A stretch of DNA of 11,298 nucleotides from JBGTLW01 sp964614575. Lineage in GTDB: Bacteria > Planctomycetota > Phycisphaerae > Phycisphaerales > Phycisphaeraceae. Numbering within the stretch: position 1 is the stretch's first letter; each line of letters opens with the position of its first letter. Shown here in pieces: positions 1 to 6,289 of the stretch. The translations under genes and the position numbers were made by a program. Where the stretch lies: the NCBI GenBank assembly GCA_964614575.1, contig CAZTLX010000146.1, forward strand, positions 1 through 11,298, written 5' to 3'. The notes beneath the pieces were generated by a model. The model was not told the origin of the DNA. It saw nothing but the letters and a program-made list of their open reading frames with translations, and searched no databases.

Positions 1-830
1 GCGGCGACGTTGAGCACGCCCCGCAGCTTGTTGATCACCAGCGTGGACAGGGCCTCGCCCTCGATGTCCTCGGCGATGATCAGCAGCGGCTTCTTGGCCT
101 GCTGGACTTTTTCCAGCAGCGGGACCAGCTTCTGGATCGAGCTGATCTTGTCTTCGTGGATCAGGACCAGCGCCTTGTCGAACTGGACTTCCATCGCGTC
201 CTGATCGGTCACGAAGTTCGGCGAGAGGTACCCGCGATCGAACTGCATGCCCTCGACCACATCGACGTAGGTTTCGAGGCTCTTGCCCTCTTCGACGGTG
301 ATCACGCCGTCCTTCCCGACCTTCATGAACGCGTCGGCCATGATCTTGCCGATGGTCGGGTCGTTGTTGGCGGAGATGGTCGCGACGTTGGCGATGTCGT
401 CCTTCTTGGTCGCGTCGATGGGCTTGGCCTGCTTGGAGATGTCGGCGACGACGGCGGCGACGGCTTTCTTCATGCCGCGGACCAGCGCGTTGGCGTCGGT
501 GCCCGCGGTGATGTGCCGCAGACCCGCCCGAAACAGCGCCTCGGCCAGCACGGTCGAGGTGGTCGTGCCGTCACCCGCCTTGTCGGAGGTCTTGGACGCG
601 GCTTCCTTCACGAGCTGCGCGCCCATGTTCTCGTCCTTGTCACGCAGCTCGATTTCCTCGGCGACGGTCACGCCGTCCTTCGTGACGGTCGGCCCGCCCC
701 AGGACTTGTCGATCACCGCGTTGCGGCCGCGCGGGCCCAGGGTGCTCTTGACCGCTGCCGCCAGTTTCTCGACCCCGGCGAGCAGCTTCGCCCGGGCCTC
801 CGCCTCGAAGGCTAGTTCCTTCACGGCCAT
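1..830 (-). CDS. groEL: 60 kDa chaperonin GroEL, N-terminal part (cut by window edge)
   Basis: ATP-dependent group I chaperonin that folds cytosolic proteins as a double heptameric ring. About 276 residues are visible, from ATG at 828-830 to the window edge, so roughly half of the usual ~545. The numbering matches the E. coli protein without gaps at the nucleotide site: TLGPRG at 30-35, Asp52 in TKDGVTV, and Asp87 in GDGTTT. The segment then runs through the intermediate domain into the apical domain (DRGYLSPNF near 195-205). The start is set by the conserved MAVKELAF opening and a Shine-Dalgarno GGAGAG (837-842) six bases upstream. No groES lies upstream, where the classical groESL operon would have it, so this may be a lone or additional groEL copy. 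Identification is very secure; copy number in the genome is unknown. Confidence 0.97.
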   Translation of the reverse strand, partial: MAVKELAFEAEARAKLLAGVEKLAAAVKSTLGPRGRNAVIDKSWGGPTVTKDGVTVAEEIELRDKDENMGAQLVKEAASKTSDKAGDGTTTSTVLAEALFRAGLRHITAGTDANALVRGMKKAVAAVVADISKQAKPIDATKKDDIANVATISANNDPTIGKIMADAFMKVGKDGVITVEEGKSLETYVDVVEGMQFDRGYLSPNFVTDQDAMEVQFDKALVLIHEDKISSIQKLVPLLEKVQQAKKPLLIIAEDIEGEALSTLVINKLRGVLNVA

Positions 831-1139
831 GTTGATCTCTCCAAATAAAGGGGTGGTGTCGGGTCCAGGTGCGTCTATCCAGGTCGCCGACGCCGCAGGC
901 GGCGCGCAGTGACCAAGTTCATCAGATGGGTTGCAACGCCAGTACCAGTCGGGTCGAGAAGTTCGGCGGGGCGGGGTGACGGTGCAAAATCATAAAAGAC
1001 AGGCATTTGCGTAGGATGTCGGGGTCGCGGGCGATCTCGATGGGGGCCGAGGCATCTGCCAAGCTGGCAGCGGCGGGGCGGCGGGCCTGACATCGCGGCC
1101 CGGCAAACGGGCGGCGGCGCGCGGTATCATCGGTCGGCC
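831..1139. other. Divergent intergenic region between groEL and the RNase HII-like gene
   Basis: This 309-base stretch has no convincing gene. The short minus-strand frames in it are Arg/Pro-rich, resemble nothing I know and lack start signals. On the minus strand it holds the groEL leader: a lone -10-like TATGAT at 989-994 has no good -35 partner, so a promoter there is only possible. No CIRCE inverted repeat (TTAGCACTC-N9-GAGTGCTAA) is present. A perfect small hairpin, CTGCCA-AGC-TGGCAG, lies at 1056-1070. The right end carries the -10-like box of the plus-strand gene. Confidence 0.5.
1125..1130 (+). promoter_or_regulatory. -10-like box TATCAT directly before the RNase HII-like gene (leaderless candidate)
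   Basis: TATCAT (5 of 6 to TATAAT) ends nine bases before the ATG at 1140. Transcription usually starts about seven bases after the -10 box, so the mRNA would begin at or within about two bases of the start codon. No Shine-Dalgarno sequence is present, which fits a leaderless transcript. No clear -35 box is seen. The same arrangement recurs at 6276 and 10423 (plus) and 10412 (minus). Confidence 0.45.
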
Positions 1140-2123
1140 ATGTTCATCTATGCCGGCATCGACGAGGCGGGCTACGGCCCGATGTTCGGGCCGCTGGTCA
1201 TCGGCCGGTGTGTGCTGACCATCCCCAACCTCACCCCCGACGCCGAGCCGCCCCACCTCTGGCAACGCCTGAGCAAGGCGGTCTGCCGGACCTTGCGCGA
1301 TCGGCAGGGGCGGCTTCCTATTAATGACTCGAAGAAGCTGACCACCAAGGCCGCGGGCATCAAGCATCTTGAAACCGGCTGCCTGGCGTTCGCCGCCTTG
1401 GCGGATCACGAGCCGGCCCACGTCGCCGACTGGCTCGACCTGCTCGGCGAAACGACGCACCGCAACGGCCAAGTGCTGCCGTGGTATGCCGCGGACGAGC
1501 GCTCGCCCTGGCAGCCGCTGCCGGCCGCGGGCACGCCGGGCGAACTGGCGGTGGCCCGCGCGATGCTGCGTCACACCGCCGAGCGCATCGGTGTCGGGCT
1601 CGGGTCGCTGGGCGCGGCGGTGGTCTATGAAGACCGCTTCAACCAGATGTTTGCCGCGACGCGCTCCAAGGCGTCGCTGAGCTTCACGCACGTCGCCGCC
1701 CACCTGCTGCATATCTGGCAGGCGCACGGCCACGATCAGCCGACCGTCATCGTCGATCGGCAGGGCGGGCGCACGCTCTACCGCGACCTGCTCGCGCTCA
1801 ACTTCCCCGATACGACGCTGACGGTGCTCGAAGAGTCGTCGGCGGCCTCGGCGTACCACCTGGCGGCGGGCGGCCGGGCGATGACGATACGCTTCATGGT
1901 CGACGCCGAGGCCGCGCATATGCCCGTCGCGCTCGCGTCGATGGTCGCCAAGTACACCCGCGAGCTGCTCATGGCCCGGTTCAACGCGTGGTTCTGCGCC
2001 CGCTGCTCCGGGCTAAAACCCACCGCGGGCTACGGCAGCGACGCGAAACGATACTGGCAGGACCTGCGGCCGCACCTGGCCCGGCTCAGGATCGACGAGC
2101 AACGGGTCCGCCGGCAGGCGTGA
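1140..2123 (+). CDS. RNase HII-like protein with large insertion
   Basis: Predicted member of the RNase HII/HIII fold, which cleaves the RNA strand of RNA/DNA hybrids or single ribonucleotides in DNA. At 327 residues it is much longer than bacterial RNase HII (about 200). Family landmarks occur in order: GIDEAGYGP at 6-14 with Asp8 and Glu9; NDSKKLT at 62-68; VIVDRQGG at 203-210 with Asp206; and VDAEAAHMPVALASMVAKYTR at 254-274 with Asp255 and the ASMVAK helix. A TAGYGSDAKRYW segment at 295-306 resembles the usual GYGT-H element. The four carboxylates are therefore kept. The extra length is mainly between SKKLT and Asp206 (about 70-200). The canonical GRG is GYG here, as also in some divergent homologues. 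The ATG at 1140 is chosen because the catalytic motif follows at once. Catalysis is likely; the exact substrate is not shown by the sequence. Confidence 0.8.
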   Translation: MFIYAGIDEAGYGPMFGPLVIGRCVLTIPNLTPDAEPPHLWQRLSKAVCRTLRDRQGRLPINDSKKLTTKAAGIKHLETGCLAFAALADHEPAHVADWLDLLGETTHRNGQVLPWYAADERSPWQPLPAAGTPGELAVARAMLRHTAERIGVGLGSLGAAVVYEDRFNQMFAATRSKASLSFTHVAAHLLHIWQAHGHDQPTVIVDRQGGRTLYRDLLALNFPDTTLTVLEESSAASAYHLAAGGRAMTIRFMVDAEAAHMPVALASMVAKYTRELLMARFNAWFCARCSGLKPTAGYGSDAKRYWQDLRPHLARLRIDEQRVRRQA

Positions 2124-2127
2124 TGTT

Positions 2128-2189
2128 GCGCGGCGGGGACGCCGCGGCTAAAACCACCAGCGTTTTGCAGCCGCGCGTCCCCGCCGCGC
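2128..2189. repeat. Long imperfect inverted repeat after the RNase HII-like gene
   Basis: Arm 2128-2149 pairs with arm 2169-2189 over 21 base pairs with a single bulged base. Inside it, AAAAC (2150-2154) can pair with GTTTT (2162-2166), giving a hairpin of about 26 pairs with a seven-base loop. It begins four bases after the stop codon at 2123, so it may terminate or stabilise that transcript, but no T tract follows. Its core GCGGCTAAA is shared with the inverted repeat at 7307-7375, which suggests a dispersed element. Confidence 0.75.
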
Positions 2190-2202
2190 GTGACCCGTCT
2201 GC

Positions 2203-2208
2203 TATCAT
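2203..2208 (+). promoter_or_regulatory. -10-like box TATCAT upstream of hpnH
   Basis: TATCAT (5 of 6 to consensus) lies 32 bases before the chosen hpnH ATG at 2241 and right after the 2128-2189 hairpin. It would give a leader of roughly 25 bases. No convincing -35 element is visible, so this is a weak call based on position and the same hexamer used at 1125. Confidence 0.35.
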
Positions 2209-2240
2209 CGAGCAAACCCTTTAACCACCCCCAGAGCCCT

Positions 2241-3362
2241 ATGCCCGTCCCGATCTCCCAGATGGCGACCGTCGCCACGTACGTGCTCAAGCAGAAGCTG
2301 CGCGGCAACAAGCGTTACCCGCTGGTGCTGATGCTCGAACCGTTGTTCCGCTGCAACCTCGCGTGCGCGGGCTGCGGCAAGATCCAATACCCCGCGCACA
2401 TCCTCAAGCGCGACGTGCCGGTCGAAGACTGCCTGCGTGCCGCGGACGAGTGCGGCGCGCCGATGGTGTCGATCCCCGGCGGCGAGCCGCTGCTGCACCC
2501 GGACATCGAGCGGATCGTGGACGGGCTGATCGAACGCCGCAAGTACATCTACCTCTGCACCAACGCTCGGCTGCTCAAGCAGCGGCTCGAAGCGGGGATG
2601 TTCAAGCCCAGCAAGTACCTCACCTTTTCGGTCCACATGGACGGGCCGGAGGAGCACCACGACTTCGCCGTCTGCCGCGAGGGAACCTACAAGGAAGCGG
2701 TCGAGGGCATCGCGCTGGCGGTGCAGCGCGGCTTCCGCGTGACGACCAACACCACGCTGTTCGACGGCTTCGACCCCAACGCCATCCGCTCGTTCTTCGA
2801 CGCGATGATGAACCTCGGTGTCGAGGGCATGATGGTCAGCCCCGGCTACGCCTACCCCAAGGCGCCCGACCAGAACAGCTTCATGCGCGAGAACGCAAAG
2901 ACCCAGGAGGCCTTCGACACGCTGCTGTCCAACCGCTCCCGGCGGTGGATATTTAATCAGAGCCCGTTGTTCCTCGAGTTTCTGATGGGGCGGCGGCATT
3001 ACGAATGCACGCCCTGGGGCATGCCGACCTACAACCTCTTCGGCTGGCAGAAGCCGTGCTACCTGCTGCAGGACGGATACACCGACACGTTCGCGGAACT
3101 GATGCAAAGCACGAAGTGGGAGGACTACGGCCGTGCGTCGGGCAACCCGGCGTGCCAGCAGTGCATGGTGCATTCGGGCTACGAGGCCAGCGCGGTCAAC
3201 CACACCTTCGCCTCGTTCGGGGGGATGCTCGCGACGGTCAAGGCGATGGTTTTCAACCGCTACGCCAACCCCGCCGCGGCCCGGCGGCTCGAAGAAGCGA
3301 AGGGTAAACCCCACGGCCCGCTGGTGCAGTTGGGGATCGAAACCACTTCCTCGGCCGCGTGA
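2241..3362 (+). CDS. hpnH: Adenosyl-hopene transferase HpnH (radical SAM)
   Basis: HpnH joins the 5'-deoxyadenosyl group of S-adenosylmethionine to diploptene to give adenosylhopane, the first step towards side-chain-extended hopanoids in the membrane. The protein has 373 residues. The radical-SAM cluster motif is CNLACAGC with Cys38, Cys42 and Cys45, followed by GKIQYP, the HpnH form of the motif. SIPGGEPLLHPDIERIVDGL (about 75-94) is the SAM-binding GGEP segment, and YLCTNARLL follows. The C-terminal CQQCMVHSGYEASAV is also typical of the family. Start: ATG at 2241, because it gives the family-like MPVPISQ opening; the upstream GTG at 2190 falls inside a hairpin. No strong Shine-Dalgarno site is seen. 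No squalene-hopene cyclase or other hpn gene is adjacent, so the rest of the pathway must lie elsewhere. Identification is secure from motif agreement. Confidence 0.95.
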   Translation: MPVPISQMATVATYVLKQKLRGNKRYPLVLMLEPLFRCNLACAGCGKIQYPAHILKRDVPVEDCLRAADECGAPMVSIPGGEPLLHPDIERIVDGLIERRKYIYLCTNARLLKQRLEAGMFKPSKYLTFSVHMDGPEEHHDFAVCREGTYKEAVEGIALAVQRGFRVTTNTTLFDGFDPNAIRSFFDAMMNLGVEGMMVSPGYAYPKAPDQNSFMRENAKTQEAFDTLLSNRSRRWIFNQSPLFLEFLMGRRHYECTPWGMPTYNLFGWQKPCYLLQDGYTDTFAELMQSTKWEDYGRASGNPACQQCMVHSGYEASAVNHTFASFGGMLATVKAMVFNRYANPAAARRLEEAKGKPHGPLVQLGIETTSSAA

Positions 3363-3505
3363 TTCACCCCGTTCCCGCCGCCGCCGGCTTCGCGTCCTTT
3401 GGCGCGGCTTGCTGCTTGTCGCGATCTGGATGTCGCCGGGGACGTGCAGGTGGCGCGAAGCCGCAAGCGGGGGGGGGACGCCATCCTCCAAGATCGGAAA
3501 TGAAC
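3363..3505. other. Non-coding stretch downstream of hpnH
   Basis: I see no gene here. It holds a run of nine G at 3469-3477 and a 10-base inverted repeat, CGGCTTCGCG at 3385-3394 against CGCGAAGCCG at 3454-3463, separated by about 60 bases. It could fold as part of the hpnH 3' untranslated region; nothing more can be supported. Confidence 0.4.
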
Positions 3506-3531
3506 AAGGGCGTCCCTTGCGGGACGCCCTT
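3506..3531. terminator. Bidirectional hairpin terminator between hpnH and the KKKAT gene
   Basis: Perfect 11-bp stem AAGGGCGTCCC / GGGACGCCCTT with a TTGC loop (3517-3520). It lies 143 bases after the hpnH stop on the plus strand and 126 bases after the lysine-rich gene stop on the minus strand, so it separates two convergent transcripts. Following bases are only moderately T-rich (TTGGTGTT on plus; TTGTTCATTT on minus), so termination efficiency is uncertain. The stretch 3532-3657 holds nothing else that I can support. Confidence 0.75.
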
Positions 3532-3657
3532 TGGTGTTCAAGCTCCGAGGCGCAATGTTGGTTCGTGAGACTCGTTTGGTCCGCCAGACTTTCGGAGCGG
3601 CGGGTCAAACGATGGTGGCCCTGGTCACGTGCCCGGGCCGTGCACGAATCGTCGTCC

Positions 3658-3783
3658 TTACTTCTTCTTCTTCGTCGCCTTCTTCTTGGTGGCCTTCTTC
3701 TTGGTGGCCTTCTTCTTCGTAGCCTTCTTCTTGGTGGCCTTCTTCTTCGTAGCCTTCTTCTTCGTAGCCTTCTTCTTTGCCAT
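3658..3783 (-). CDS. 41-residue lysine-rich KKKAT-repeat protein (histone H1-like)
   Basis: Tiny, extremely basic protein. It reads Met-Ala, seven KKKAT pentapeptides, then KKKK and TAA; 25 of 41 residues are Lys, all encoded by AAG. No folded domain is possible. The pattern resembles the Lys/Ala/Thr tails of histone H1-like proteins such as chlamydial HC2, so binding to DNA or RNA by charge is the likely role; this is inference. The gene is supported by a Shine-Dalgarno AAAGGA (3793-3798) nine bases before the ATG, by a well-formed promoter at 3826-3855, and by a terminator hairpin downstream. On the opposite strand the same bases would encode a Phe/Val/Ala peptide without such signals. It stands alone, between convergent hpnH and the upstream EF-G-like gene on the same strand. 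The copy number of its repeats could change by slippage. Confidence 0.8.
   Translation of the reverse strand: MAKKKATKKKATKKKATKKKATKKKATKKKATKKKATKKKK
3661..3777 (-). repeat. 15-bp in-frame tandem repeat within the lysine-rich gene
   Basis: Seven full units of 15 bases plus a partial eighth (four AAG codons). The unit reads AAGAAGAAG followed by an Ala-Thr codon pair. Three variants of that pair occur: GCTACG (units 1, 2, 4), GCCACC (units 3, 5, 6) and GCGACG (unit 7). The protein repeat is exact although the DNA varies at silent positions, which points to selection on the peptide. Confidence 0.95.
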
Positions 3784-3825
3784 GGCAATCAGTCCTTTCG
3801 TATCGCCATTCGGAGCTTAGCGAAC

Positions 3826-3855
3826 AATGTAACGGCCGATCAAAACCTAAGTCAA
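3826..3855 (-). promoter_or_regulatory. Sigma-70-type promoter of the lysine-rich gene
   Basis: On the minus strand, -35 TTGACT (3850-3855, 5 of 6) and -10 TACATT (3826-3831, 4 of 6) are separated by 18 bases. Transcription would start near 3819, giving a leader of about 35 bases that contains the AAAGGA ribosome site. The -35 box directly follows the T tract of the upstream terminator, so the two signals are packed end to end. Confidence 0.6.
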
Positions 3856-3856
3856 T

Positions 3857-3903
3857 AAAAAAAGATCGACGCGCGGCAGATTTATCGGCACGCCGCGCCG
3901 ATC
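3857..3903 (-). terminator. Rho-independent terminator of the EF-G-like gene
   Basis: On the minus strand a GC-rich hairpin is followed by seven T (3857-3863) and ATT. Arms are 3892-3903 (GATCGGCGCGGC) and 3864-3877 (GCCGCGCGTCGATC), pairing imperfectly with two unpaired bases around a 14-base loop. It lies about 117 bases after the EF-G-like stop codon. This is the best classical intrinsic terminator in the window. Confidence 0.75.
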
Positions 3904-3951
3904 AACTTGAGTAAGTTTCATCACAATTCAGGATTTCATCGTCTTCATGAC

Positions 3952-3966
3952 GCGCGAAAGTCGCGC
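3952..3966. other. Small perfect hairpin downstream of the EF-G-like gene
   Basis: GCGCGA-AAG-TCGCGC forms a six-bp stem with a three-base loop, 54 bases past the stop codon of the minus-strand gene. No T tract follows, so it is more likely a 3' end structure than a terminator. It may be chance in GC-rich DNA. Confidence 0.35.
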
Positions 3967-4019
3967 CCCGACACCCCCGGTCGGCATCCTGTTCCATCGG
4001 ATCAAGCTCACGCCAACGC

Positions 4020-6119
4020 TTAATCTTCATCGTGCTTCGGCTGGAACTGCGCGACGATCTGCTCCTGCACATGCGGCGGGACCGGCTCGTAGCCCGACAG
4101 CTCCATCGTGTACGAACCCGTGCCGCCCGTGACCGATTTGAGCTGCGACTGGTAGTTGGTCACCTCGGCCAAAGGCACGACCGCGGTGACCCGCGCCTGG
4201 TCGCCCGTGAGCATGTCCGTGCCCTGGATCCGGCCGCGTTTTCCCGATAAATCACCGGTAATATCGCCCATATGGGTGTTGGGCACCGTCACCTCGATCT
4301 TCACCATCGGCTCAAGCAGCACGGGCCGGGCCTTGTTCACCGCGTCGATAAACGCGCGCTTGCCCGCCGTCACGAACGCCACCTCCTTTGAATCGACCGG
4401 GTGGTGCTTGCCGTCGGTCACCGCCACCTTGATGTCCTGCATCGGGTAGCCGGCGATCGCGCCGCTCTGCATCACCTGACGCACCCCCTTCTCGATCGCG
4501 GGCAGGAACTGGCGAGGCACCGACCCGCCGAACGTCTCGTCGGCGAACTCCAGCCCCGTGCCGCGCTCCAGCGGCTCGACCTTCAGGAACACCTCGCCGA
4601 ACTGCCCCGCCCCGCCGGTCTGTTTTTTATGCCGATGATGCCCCTCGGCCGGGGCGGAGATGGTTTCCTTGTAGGCGATGCGCGGCGGCTTGGTGTCCAC
4701 CTCGACGTGATATTGCCGCCGCAGCTTCTCCAGAATGATCCGCAGGTGCAGGTCGCCCAGGCCGTGGATCACCGTCTCGGCGGTCGCCTGCTCTCGGGTG
4801 ACCTTGAACGAAGGGTCTTCCTCGATGAGCTTGCTCAGCGCGTCGGCGATCTTCTGCTCGTCGCCCCGTTTTTTGGGGGCGATCGCCAGGCCGGACATCG
4901 GCTCGGGCATCGCCAGCGGGCGCAGGTGGATGCCGTCCTCGTCGTGCGAGTCGTGCAGCACGGCATCAAAGTGGACCTCGTCGATCTTCGCGATCGCCGC
5001 CAGGTCGCCGGGCACCGCGCGCTGCACCTCCACGTGCTGCTTGCCCTGGAGCTTGAAGAGGTGCCCGACGCGGATCGGCTTCTTGGTGATGCTGCCGTTG
5101 GCGTCGACGTAGAGCTGCGACTGGTTCGAGACCGTGCCCTGGTGGACGCGGAAGGTCGCCAGCTTGCCGACGAACGGGTCGATGCGGACGTTGAAGACGT
5201 GGGCCAGCACGTGCTTGGCCGGGTCGGGTTCGGCGTGCAGCTCATGGGCCAGGTCGTTGCCACGGACGAACGGCCGCGGGTTGCCCTCGGTCGGGTTGGG
5301 CGCGAGCTTGACCAGCACATCCAGCAGTTCGGTGACGCCGACCGGCTCGGGGTCGCCCCCCGAAGTGTGGTGGGGCGCGCTGGCGGTGAAGCAGATCGGG
5401 ATCAGGTGCCCCTCGCGCAGCGCCGCCTCGAACGCATCGTGCAGCTCCTGCTTGCTGACGGGCTCGCCTTCGAGGTACTTCAGCGCCAGCTCCTCATCGA
5501 CCTCGACGACCTGATCGATGATGGCGGTGTGGGCTTCGGCGACCGAGCCCAGGTCGGTCTGCCCGTCTTCATGGTTGAAGAAGCAATCGACCACGCCCGT
5601 GCCGCCGCCGGTGGGCAGGTTGATCGGCAGGCACTGGTTGCCGAAGGTCTCGCGGAGCGATTGGAGCAGGGCGGGCAGGTCGGCGTGGGCGGTGTCGATG
5701 CGGTTGATGACGATCATGCGGCAGAGCCGGCGGTCCCGGGCCCAGTCCATCATGCGGCGGGTGACCGATTCGATGCCCGCGGCGGCGTTGATGACCACCG
5801 CGACGGTCTCGACCGCGGGCAGGCTCGCCAGCGCCTGGCCCATGAAGTCGGGGAAGCCGGGCGTGTCGATGAGGTTGATGTGCTTGCCGTCGTGGTCGAT
5901 GTGGGCCACGGCGGAGATGAGGCTGTGGCCGTGCTCTTTCTCTTCGTCGGTGAAGTCGCAGACGGTGTCGCCGGTTTGGACCGAACCCATCTTGCCGATC
6001 ACGCCGGCGCGGTAGAGCAGCGCCTCGGCCAGCGTGGTCTTGCCCGCGCCGGCGTGACCGACCAGTGCGATGTTGCGGATATCGGTGGTGGTGTAGGTGG
6101 CGGTCGCAGTCGCAGTCAT
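4020..6119 (-). CDS. fusA: Elongation factor G-like GTPase (EF-G paralogue)
   Basis: Translational GTPase of the EF-G family, 699 residues, normal EF-G length. The P-loop is GHAGAGKT (21-28), DTPGFPDF is at 85-92, and the guanine-specificity motif is NRID (139-142) where NKxD is usual. The effector RGITI is replaced by EHGHSL (62-67), and the catalytic His of DTPGHVDF is Phe89. These changes are typical of the 'EF-G-like' or FusA2 branch and not of the main translocase. Domains II to V follow, with GGAGQFGEV in domain IV and the DITGDLSGKRGRIQG segment near 615-630. The ATG at 6117-6119 is chosen because a Shine-Dalgarno AAGGGAG (6128-6134) sits eight bases upstream; the open frame extends 65 codons further without homology. 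No rpsL, rpsG or tuf is adjacent, which also argues against the primary fusA. A role in translocation, recycling or stress is not decided by the sequence. Confidence 0.9.
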   Translation of the reverse strand: MTATATATYTTTDIRNIALVGHAGAGKTTLAEALLYRAGVIGKMGSVQTGDTVCDFTDEEKEHGHSLISAVAHIDHDGKHINLIDTPGFPDFMGQALASLPAVETVAVVINAAAGIESVTRRMMDWARDRRLCRMIVINRIDTAHADLPALLQSLRETFGNQCLPINLPTGGGTGVVDCFFNHEDGQTDLGSVAEAHTAIIDQVVEVDEELALKYLEGEPVSKQELHDAFEAALREGHLIPICFTASAPHHTSGGDPEPVGVTELLDVLVKLAPNPTEGNPRPFVRGNDLAHELHAEPDPAKHVLAHVFNVRIDPFVGKLATFRVHQGTVSNQSQLYVDANGSITKKPIRVGHLFKLQGKQHVEVQRAVPGDLAAIAKIDEVHFDAVLHDSHDEDGIHLRPLAMPEPMSGLAIAPKKRGDEQKIADALSKLIEEDPSFKVTREQATAETVIHGLGDLHLRIILEKLRRQYHVEVDTKPPRIAYKETISAPAEGHHRHKKQTGGAGQFGEVFLKVEPLERGTGLEFADETFGGSVPRQFLPAIEKGVRQVMQSGAIAGYPMQDIKVAVTDGKHHPVDSKEVAFVTAGKRAFIDAVNKARPVLLEPMVKIEVTVPNTHMGDITGDLSGKRGRIQGTDMLTGDQARVTAVVPLAEVTNYQSQLKSVTGGTGSYTMELSGYEPVPPHVQEQIVAQFQPKHDED

Positions 6120-6190
6120 CGAGAAAGCTCCCTTCGGTTTGTGGAGGCGGCGCAGGTGAGATGAGCCCGAGCGGACGTCATGGCAAGGCC

Positions 6191-6220
6191 AGTATAGAGG
6201 CCCGCCACGCCCGCCCCAAG
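6191..6220 (-). promoter_or_regulatory. Candidate promoter of the EF-G-like gene
   Basis: On the minus strand, -10 TATACT (6191-6196, 5 of 6) lies 18 bases from a weak -35 TTGGGG (6215-6220, 3 of 6). It would give a leader of about 65 bases with a good Shine-Dalgarno site, unlike the leaderless-looking genes nearby. Confidence 0.4.
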
Positions 6221-6275
6221 CAGCACGATTCTGGTCCGGATCGGCCCGCGCCGCCGTGGACTCGGCCGCGCTTGA

Positions 6276-6281
6276 TATCCT
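6276..6281 (+). promoter_or_regulatory. -10-like box TATCCT directly before the hydroxyacid dehydrogenase gene
   Basis: TATCCT ends eight bases before the ATG at 6290, the spacing expected if transcription starts at or next to the start codon. No Shine-Dalgarno sequence and no clear -35 box are present. It agrees with the pattern at 1125 and 10423. Confidence 0.4.
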
Positions 6282-6289
6282 GTCGCACC

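Noticed and set aside
831..1139. Search for CIRCE or a groES gene upstream of groEL
   Set aside because: No matching inverted repeat and no groES-like frame are present; only a lone TATGAT at 989-994 without a partner -35.
990..1919. 309-codon minus-strand frame across the RNase HII-like gene
   Set aside because: Arg/Gly/Asp-rich mirror frame with no recognisable motif, opposite a gene with a full set of catalytic residues.
2011..2034. GGCTAAAACCCACC resembling the core of the hairpin at 2128
   Set aside because: It lies inside the RNase HII-like coding region, encodes a plausible part of the GYG segment, and has no inverted partner nearby.
3661..3777. Regular repeats resembling a CRISPR array
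   Set aside because: The unit is 15 bases, directly adjacent without spacers, and in frame within a gene.
2205..3788. 527-codon open frame on the minus strand across hpnH
   Set aside because: It is Arg/His-rich, lies antisense to a clearly recognised gene, and runs through the lysine-codon repeat in the wrong frame. It is an artefact of high GC third positions.
3629..3820. Plus-strand hydrophobic peptide with FFLVA-type repeats, which could look like a membrane toxin
   Set aside because: It is the complement of the KKKAT repeat. Promoter, Shine-Dalgarno and terminator all support the minus strand, and the silent-site pattern fits KKKAT conservation.
4401..6164. 587-codon open frame on the plus strand opposite the EF-G-like gene
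   Set aside because: Mirror frame of a recognised GTPase with low-complexity Asp/Val/Gly/His composition and no start signals.
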